Positions 59,801 through 64,000 of a stretch of 64,000 nt of DNA are shown one piece after another. The stretch is from positions 124,001 to 188,000 of the forward strand of contig JADJPO010000006.1 in assembly GCA_016713225.1 (NCBI GenBank). The letters are read 5' to 3'. The DNA is from Kineosporiaceae bacterium. GTDB taxonomy: Bacteria > Actinomycetota > Actinomycetes > Actinomycetales > Kineosporiaceae. The notes below the pieces were generated by a model, which was not told the DNA's origin, searched no databases, and saw nothing but the letters and a program-made list of their open reading frames with translations. The position numbers and the translations under genes were made by a program. Within the stretch, counting starts at the first letter, position 1. Every line of letters starts with the position of its first letter.

Positions 59801-61240
59801 CACCACCACGACGTCGTCGAACCGCACCCCGCCGGACGCCGCGTCGTCCCGCCGGCGCCGCCGCTGCTCGACCAGCTCGCGCAGCTCCGCCGCCCGCCGC
59901 AGCCGGGTGTCGGCGGTGGTGCCCACCTGCAGCGACCCGCCGTCGTCCCCGGCGTTCAGGTGCGGCAACCAGCGGACCCACTCCCAGGCGGCGCCGTCGT
60001 CCGCCGTGATCAGCACGAGCTGCAGGTCCTCCGGCGAACGCAGCGTGGCCAGCTGCAGCACCAGCCAGCGCGCCATCGCCGCCGTCGGCGCCGGTGCTCC
60101 GACCAGGCTGAGCACCCCCGCCGCTCGCAGGTCGACCGTGACCGGCGCCTGCGGCACGATCGGCTCGGGCAGCAGTGGCCACGCCTCGCCGTCCAGCTGG
60201 ATCTGGGCGGGCTGATCGGCGGTGCCGACCCGCAGCACCAGCGCATCGTCGGAGTCGACCGTCCGGGGCCACAGACCGGCGCTGGTGCCGTCCGCGAGAT
60301 CCATCACCTCGCTCACCCCCGGAGCGGCGCGTCGACGCAGCTCGCCCTCACGGGTGACGTGACCGGTGATCTGCCGTGCCGCCTCGGCCCGCCGGGCGGC
60401 CACGTCGGCCTCGCGCGCCTGCCGTTGGCGACGCTCGAGCAGCAGGTGGCCCACCCCACCGATCGGCCCGAGCACCGCCATCAGCAGGAAGAACACCTGG
60501 TGCATCAGCAACGCCAGCGCCCCGGCTGCCAGCATCGGCAACATGAAGGTCAGCACCGTCGCCCAGACCGCCCGCACGTGCTGCTCAGCCGCCGGTAGCC
60601 GGACGACGAGCGGTGCGATGCCCGGCGTGGGGGCGAACGAGCGGTCGAAGTAGAGCCGGCCGTCCTCGCGCCGAGCGGCGCGGCGTCCCTCGTGGCGTGG
60701 TGACCAGATCAGGGTGGTGGCGCCGACGAGCAGGTCCTCGCCGGGCGCGAGGCGTCGGGCGTCGTCCGAGCTGCCGGGTGCGACCGTCAACTCGCCGGCC
60801 GGGCTCACCGACACTCGCACCGGCCGGTGTCGAGCCGCCTCGGGGTCACCCGGCAGCGGCAGCGTCGCCTGCGGAGGGCGTCCCACGGTGTACTCACCCG
60901 GGCGCAGCCGGAACGAGGCCCCCGCGGCCGGCCCCCGGACGGCGCGCAGCGTGCCGACGGCGCCGGCTCGCTCGTGTGCGGGCCGAGGCCCGGGTGCGCC
61001 GCGCGACAGGTGGCAGCCCGGTGTGAGGGGGGAGTCGGCGAACGTCGTCCGGGGGTCGAGTGGGACCTCGCCGACGAACCAGCTCGGCGCTGGCGCACCA
61101 CGGTGGCCCTCGCCCGGCGGCAGCGCCTGCAGCAGCTCGGCGATCGAACTCGCCGGTGCGGCCTCGAGCTCGACGTGGCCCACCACGCGGCGGGCCGCCG
61201 GGTCCCACAGGGTGACGCTCGTGATCTGGCACGTTGGCAC
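56888..61240 (-). CDS. FHA-domain FtsK/SpoIIIE ATPase, EssC/EccC-type secretion motor
   Basis: 1450 residues, GTG behind GGGGGGTGAGC. An N-terminal ubiquitin-like part is followed by an FHA-like domain (residues about 97-185; FRLRPGEYTVGR), two membrane helices (about 224-268), and three FtsK-type ATPase modules: GGATGAGKS near 650 with Walker B LVVVFDEFAR near 767, GGSQTGRTTF near 993, and SGPPRSGRSTTL near 1263. FHA plus three ATPase modules is the plan of Firmicutes EssC rather than mycobacterial EccC. It would drive export of the WXG100 and RHS proteins encoded convergently next to it. No other core T7 membrane components were found in the window. Confidence 0.92.
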   Translation of the reverse strand: MPTCQITSVTLWDPAARRVVGHVELEAAPASSIAELLQALPPGEGHRGAPAPSWFVGEVPLDPRTTFADSPLTPGCHLSRGAPGPRPAHERAGAVGTLRAVRGPAAGASFRLRPGEYTVGRPPQATLPLPGDPEAARHRPVRVSVSPAGELTVAPGSSDDARRLAPGEDLLVGATTLIWSPRHEGRRAARREDGRLYFDRSFAPTPGIAPLVVRLPAAEQHVRAVWATVLTFMLPMLAAGALALLMHQVFFLLMAVLGPIGGVGHLLLERRQRQAREADVAARRAEAARQITGHVTREGELRRRAAPGVSEVMDLADGTSAGLWPRTVDSDDALVLRVGTADQPAQIQLDGEAWPLLPEPIVPQAPVTVDLRAAGVLSLVGAPAPTAAMARWLVLQLATLRSPEDLQLVLITADDGAAWEWVRWLPHLNAGDDGGSLQVGTTADTRLRRAAELRELVEQRRRRRDDAASGGVRFDDVVVVLIGALNLRELSGMKEVLRDGPGVGVYTLCTDVGSLHEARAQCRLEAATAIPGLSGGRGALSRVSVTRARSEAPIIALAEGCTPLQAEQVARALCPLRDRLLLATAGRAVPFPVRFTDLVDLPASFTPGHVLSLWRKESGPTTRVPLGADAEGVVYVDLARQGPHTMLGGATGAGKSILLQTFVTSLLLANAPDELNLVLVDFKGGSAFLPFERCPHVVSLIRSTGRTAAEVFDQAAAQRVLASVRTEVARRESILAPFGGEIDDYWTARHANGGESSSTLPAMPALPRLVVVFDEFARVLEVDGDFLKELVNVAAKGRSLGMHLVLATQSLQGKLSPELRNNITLRISLRQNEAADSVEVLDSPEAAGIPGRLRGRGLILCTTDEVRLPRTFQSGYLGGSARDQGPPPVSVRQVAWSVVGLPRAQVVESTSGPTDQDLVIAAIERAAQGFVAPFRPVLPPLADRIELAEIIGTAPGDTPSAVPFGVVDEPERQRQPRAVLDLAGTDRVLVCGGSQTGRTTFARTLITALAQRFRPDQVHLYVVERVPSGLAAWARLPQCGAVISAAEPDRVRRLVQWLAGEVERRRWVRLSDNGTGLAVGPPIVVVIDGWEVFENRADPAFVETSLLTTLREVIAVGVTVGVHVVAIGGPALASSKVAEQYQRRLVLPFPREEDRRACVASGTTLPPVLPGRAVDAATGHHVQLCLTEVSAEDLVTESLQAMSWTGSTVTPIPALPAQVDLTELKADTDGTPGSVVVGVGGPSVEPVSVQLFDEGPSVMMISGPPRSGRSTTLRTLLEGLVRVGIPVLLIASARSPLADVAASGLVEVVRGPAVDDAALRCAAERLGARYAVLVDDVHQVSVKPTAQGFEDLPSLLEEIADEALGRRCLVMAGDGLAVLNRRRRGITPLVERAIESGHRLLLTPTRLQDAREHGLTLEADQLVAAPPGRGYLASGRSATLIQVAQAPADC

Positions 61241-61335
61241 CGCTCACCCCCCCGGCCCGTTCGAAACGGCCGCCAGTCTACGAGCCGATCACGGGGGATA
61301 TGTCCGGCTCGACCCAGCCTGTGGACAAACCCCGT

Positions 61336-61341
61336 TAGCCT
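61336..61341 (+). promoter_or_regulatory. -10 box of leaderless YjbQ promoter (TAGCCT)
   Basis: TAGCCT, six bases, then GTG 61348. Confidence 0.5.
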
Positions 61342-61347
61342 GGGTGA

Positions 61348-61749
61348 GTGGAGCGCGCTGAACTACGCATCAGCACTGGACGACGACTGGTCACCGACGT
61401 GACCGACGAGGTCACCACATTCTGCCGAGGGCGGGGCGACGGGTTGGTGCACGTCTTCGTGCCGCACGCCACCGCCGGGGTCGCACTGATCGAGACCGGC
61501 TCGGGCAGCGAGTCCGACCTGGCCGACGCCCTCGCCCGGTTGCTGCCCCGCGAGGACATCTACCGGCACCGCCACGGCTCGCTGGGTCACGGTGGTGATC
61601 ACGTGATGCCGGCCTTCGTGGCGCCGTCGCTGAGTGTGCCGGTGGACGACGGGGTGCCGGCCCTGGGTACGTGGCAGAGCATCGTGGTGATCGACCCGAA
61701 CGTCGACAATGCCATCCGGCAGGTGCGGCTGTCGTTCCTGCCCGGCTGA
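61348..61749 (+). CDS. YjbQ/UPF0047 family protein (secondary thiamine-phosphate synthase type)
   Basis: 133 residues. The family signature is VHVFVPHATAGVALIETGSG and RHGSLGHGGDHVMPAFVAPS, whose His and Glu residues form the proposed active site, and TWQSIVVIDPNVD near the end. E. coli YjbQ has weak thiamine-phosphate synthase activity, and the physiological role is still open. GTG start 6 bases after TAGCCT. It lies alone upstream of the cobalamin riboswitch. Confidence 0.92.
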   Translation: MERAELRISTGRRLVTDVTDEVTTFCRGRGDGLVHVFVPHATAGVALIETGSGSESDLADALARLLPREDIYRHRHGSLGHGGDHVMPAFVAPSLSVPVDDGVPALGTWQSIVVIDPNVDNAIRQVRLSFLPG

Positions 61750-61825
61750 GAAACCTGCCCGCCCGGCCGAGGAAGGTGGGGAGGTGTGGGTTGGCGCACG
61801 CCGGCGGCCCTGCCGAGGGGCGTTT

Positions 61826-61992
61826 GCGCTGGTAACCTCGCCGCTGTCGGAGTTCGGCTGCCGCCTGCGCACCCGGACCTCGATGGCACAGCAGCAGCGA
61901 AGCCGGTGTGATTCCGGCGCTGTCCCGCAACTGTGAGCCGCCCGGCGGCGCGATCCCCGCGTCATCCGGACGGCGAGCCAGGTCGCCTGCCC
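61826..61992 (+). promoter_or_regulatory. Cobalamin (B12) riboswitch
   Basis: The conserved core reads GAAGCCGGTGTGATTCCGGC at 61899-61918 and continues GCTGTCCCGCAACTGTGA (to about 61936), the hallmark junction, and the B12 box AGCCAGGTCGCCTGCC follows at 61976-61991. The 5' side GGTAACCTCG (61831-61840) can pair near the box. Downstream (about 62000-62060) are GC-rich segments that can form an expression platform before the btuF-like start at 62082. It should repress the importer when B12 is plentiful. Confidence 0.95.
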
Positions 61993-62081
61993 TGTGTCGA
62001 CGTCCTCGACCCCGAGGTGATGGGTCGCGCGTCGGGCGAGGGACCCGAGTGCGTCCCCGCCCCAGATAGACGGAGATCTTC

Positions 62082-63047
62082 ATGCGTCCCAGTTCTCGGC
62101 GGAGCCGGATCGGCCTCGCTCTCATCGCCCCCGCAGTGCTGGCTCTGGCCGGTTGTGTGGGCACCACCTCGACCGGTGTTGCGGAGGCGCCGTCGGCCAG
62201 CGCGTCGTCCAGCGCTGCGGCGGCCTTCCCGGTGACGGTCACCGGCGCCAACGGACCGGTCACCCTGCAGGCGGCCCCCGAGCAGATCGTGGTCATGGGC
62301 CCGAGCGCCACCGAGACCCTGTTCGCCATCGGCGCCGGCACTCAGGTCGAGGCCGTCGACGACCAGTCCACCTACCCGGCGGAGGCGCCCAAGACCAAGC
62401 TGTCGGCGTTCCAGCCGAACGCCGAGGCGGTCGCGGCCTACAAGCCCGACCTGGTCGTGGTCAGCAACGACGCCAACGGTCTGGTCGCCTCGCTGACCAA
62501 GCTGAAGATCCCCGCCCTGGTGCTGCCCGCTCCGAAGAACCTCGACGAGGCCTACGAGCAGATGCGCACCCTGGGTAAGGCCACCGGCCACGCGGACGAC
62601 GCCGAGAAGGTCGTCACGACCACCAAGGAGCGCATCGCCAAGGCCGTCGCCTCGGTGCCTGCCTCGGCCAAGGGCAAGAAGGTCTACCACGAGCTCGATC
62701 AGACGTTCTACAGCGTCACCAGCACCACGTTCATCGGCACGGTGTACGCGCAGTTGGGCCTGACCAACATCGCGGACGCCGCCAAGGACGCCGCGGCCTC
62801 GGGTGGCTACCCGAAGCTGTCGCCCGAGTACGTCGTGACCGCCGCGCCGGACCTGATCGTGTTGGCGGACACCAAGTGTTGCCAGCAGGACGCCGCCACG
62901 GTGGCGAAGCGTCCCGGGTTCGCCGCGTTGCCCGCGGTGACGAAGGGCGCCGTGCTGGCCGCGGACGACGACATCGCCTCGCGCTGGGGGCCGCGGATCG
63001 CCGACTTCGCCGAGGCCGTGGCCGCCGAAGTGCAGAAACTCACCTGA
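62082..63047 (+). CDS. Cobalamin ABC transporter substrate-binding lipoprotein (BtuF-like)
   Basis: 321 residues, ATG behind AGACGGAGA. Lipoprotein signal with lipobox LALAGC (Cys near 25). The class III binding-protein fold is evident: EQIVVMGPSATETLFAIGAG, VDDQSTYPAEAPKTKLSAFQ, YKPDLVVVSND, and APDLIVLADTKCCQQDAATV. Adjacent cysteines (CC) in the ligand-facing C-lobe loop are unusual for BtuF but do occur in actinobacterial members. Control by the B12 riboswitch makes cobalamin the likely ligand. The permease gene follows after 36 bases. Confidence 0.93.
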   Translation: MRPSSRRSRIGLALIAPAVLALAGCVGTTSTGVAEAPSASASSSAAAAFPVTVTGANGPVTLQAAPEQIVVMGPSATETLFAIGAGTQVEAVDDQSTYPAEAPKTKLSAFQPNAEAVAAYKPDLVVVSNDANGLVASLTKLKIPALVLPAPKNLDEAYEQMRTLGKATGHADDAEKVVTTTKERIAKAVASVPASAKGKKVYHELDQTFYSVTSTTFIGTVYAQLGLTNIADAAKDAAASGGYPKLSPEYVVTAAPDLIVLADTKCCQQDAATVAKRPGFAALPAVTKGAVLAADDDIASRWGPRIADFAEAVAAEVQKLT

Positions 63048-63083
63048 TCCGTAGCTGAGAAACGACCGACAACGGAGGGTCCG

Positions 63084-64000
63084 ATGGGCCTGATGCAGCA
63101 GCGCCGCCCGGTGGCCCTGGCCGCCGCCGGGGCGCTGCTGTTCGTCGCCCTGTTGATCGGCACCAGCCTGGGGGCGATCGCCTTGTCGCCCTCCGGCATC
63201 GTCTCGTCGGTGCTGCACTCGCTCGGGATTCGGGTCGGTAACCCGTTGCCCGACACCGAGTTCAACCTGCTGATGCAGATCCGCATGCCACGGGTGGTGC
63301 TGGCCGCCATGGTCGGCGGCATGCTCGCGCTGGCCGGGGCCTCGTATCAAGGGGTGTTCCGCAACCCGCTGGCCGACCCCTATCTGTTGGGGGCGGCGGC
63401 GGGTGCGGGATTGGGCGCCACCGTGGTGATCGCCTACTCGCCCAGCGGGATCGGGCCGATTGCGACGTTGCCGATGGCGGCCTTCGTCGGAGCGCTGACC
63501 GGTGTCGGGTTGTCGTATGCCCTGGGTGCCGTGGCGGCTCGACACGGCGGTGGCAGCGCGACGCTGTTGCTGGCGGGGGTTGCGGTCACCGCGTTTCTCA
63601 CCGCGATCCAGACCCTGGTGCAACAAGCCAAATCCGAGAGTCTGCGGCAGGTCTACTCGTGGATCCTCGGTCAGCTCGGCGCCGGCCATTGGGACGAGGT
63701 GCGCCTGGTGCTGCCCTACATGGTCGGCTCGACCCTGGTGCTGTTGTTCGCCGGGCGCGCGCTCGACGTCCTCGCGGTCGGGGACGACGAGGCCATCACC
63801 CTGGGCGTGCACCCGCGCCGGGTGCGGTTCGTCGTCCTGCTCGCCGCCTCGCTGGGGACGGCGTCCGCGGTGGCGGTCAGCGGCCTGATCGGGTTCGTCG
63901 GGCTGGTGGTGCCGCACATCGTGCGGCGGTTGGCCGGTAGCTCCTACCGCAGCGTGCTGCCGCTGTCGCTGCTGACCGGCGGGGCGTTCCTGGTGCTCGC
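63084..64000 (+). CDS. Cobalamin/iron-type ABC transporter permease (BtuC/FecCD family), 3' truncated by window edge
   Basis: ATG behind AACGGAGGG. At least 305 residues are visible with eight or more membrane helices. Family motifs: QIRMPRVVLAAMVGGMLALA, GASYQGVFRNPLADPYLLGA, SWILGQLGAG, and the conserved GLIGFVGLVVPHIVRRLAG that contacts the ATPase subunit. It is the membrane channel of the riboswitch-controlled B12 importer; the ATPase gene probably lies beyond the window. The frame is open to base 64000. Confidence 0.93.
   Translation, partial: MGLMQQRRPVALAAAGALLFVALLIGTSLGAIALSPSGIVSSVLHSLGIRVGNPLPDTEFNLLMQIRMPRVVLAAMVGGMLALAGASYQGVFRNPLADPYLLGAAAGAGLGATVVIAYSPSGIGPIATLPMAAFVGALTGVGLSYALGAVAARHGGGSATLLLAGVAVTAFLTAIQTLVQQAKSESLRQVYSWILGQLGAGHWDEVRLVLPYMVGSTLVLLFAGRALDVLAVGDDEAITLGVHPRRVRFVVLLAASLGTASAVAVSGLIGFVGLVVPHIVRRLAGSSYRSVLPLSLLTGGAFLVL

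Overview
The window is 64 kb of very GC-rich DNA, densely coded on both strands, from an actinomycete chromosome. The evidence is the gene content: a bacterial proteasome activator (Bpa) ending in GQYL, a DivIVA-type polar scaffold protein, a four-gene conservon (cvnABCD), a DUF222/HNH gene with a mycobacterial-type SOS box, DUF5701, DUF5926, DUF3052 and DUF742 proteins, several GT87/MptB-type polyprenol-phosphomannose transferases, and many genes with a TANNNT box 6-8 nt before the start codon, as expected for leaderless mRNAs. A Kineosporiaceae-like or related actinomycete is plausible, but that placement is inference. No rRNA, tRNA, insertion sequence, prophage or CRISPR array was seen.

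Layout. 1-13.9 kb is housekeeping and metabolism: SRPBCC/TetR pair, secreted SGNH hydrolase, prephenate dehydratase, GntR regulator, AAA ATPase, TrmL, M14 peptidase, YceI, an ECF sigma/Ogt operon, and a glycerophosphodiesterase. 13.9-21.4 kb carries an anti-sigma-like kinase preceded by two sigma-B/F-like promoter candidates, DUF5926, and a cell-envelope glycosylation cluster. That cluster holds a GT2 interrupted by an in-frame TAG, an MptB-like transferase, a 737-residue phosphatase-fold membrane protein and a GT87. 21.3-23.8 kb holds a GDT1 transporter and then an XRE-TPR regulator divergent from a 40-residue exported peptide ending GHSGCC, closed by a very strong terminator. 24-35 kb holds DAG kinase, SerS, two HAD phosphatases, an isolated CBM48 protein, a glycosyltransferase, a DivIVA/Scy-like protein, a GH26-like protein and Bpa. 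34.8-41.5 kb holds a class V aminotransferase, ahpC-ahpF with a long hairpin between them, DUF3052 and another GT87.

41.6-61.2 kb is the accessory part: the SOS-controlled DUF222/HNH gene, a quinone oxidoreductase, a MobA-like protein, the conservon, and then a type VII-like secretion/polymorphic toxin locus. The toxin locus has two small unknown genes, a WXG100 protein, a 1510-residue RHS protein ending in a putative nucleotidyltransferase-fold toxin, a 97-residue candidate immunity protein, a DUF4291 gene, and an FHA-containing FtsK/EssC-type ATPase of 1450 residues on the other strand. 61.3-64 kb holds a YjbQ protein, a cobalamin riboswitch, and a B12 ABC importer (BtuF-like lipoprotein, BtuC-like permease cut by the window edge).

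The two parts most likely to be new biology are the XRE-TPR/exported-peptide pair (a candidate peptide-signalling circuit) and the WXG100/RHS/FHA-FtsK toxin locus. Everything here was read by eye: starts were chosen from ribosome sites or leaderless boxes, and family names come from recognised motifs, not from database searches.
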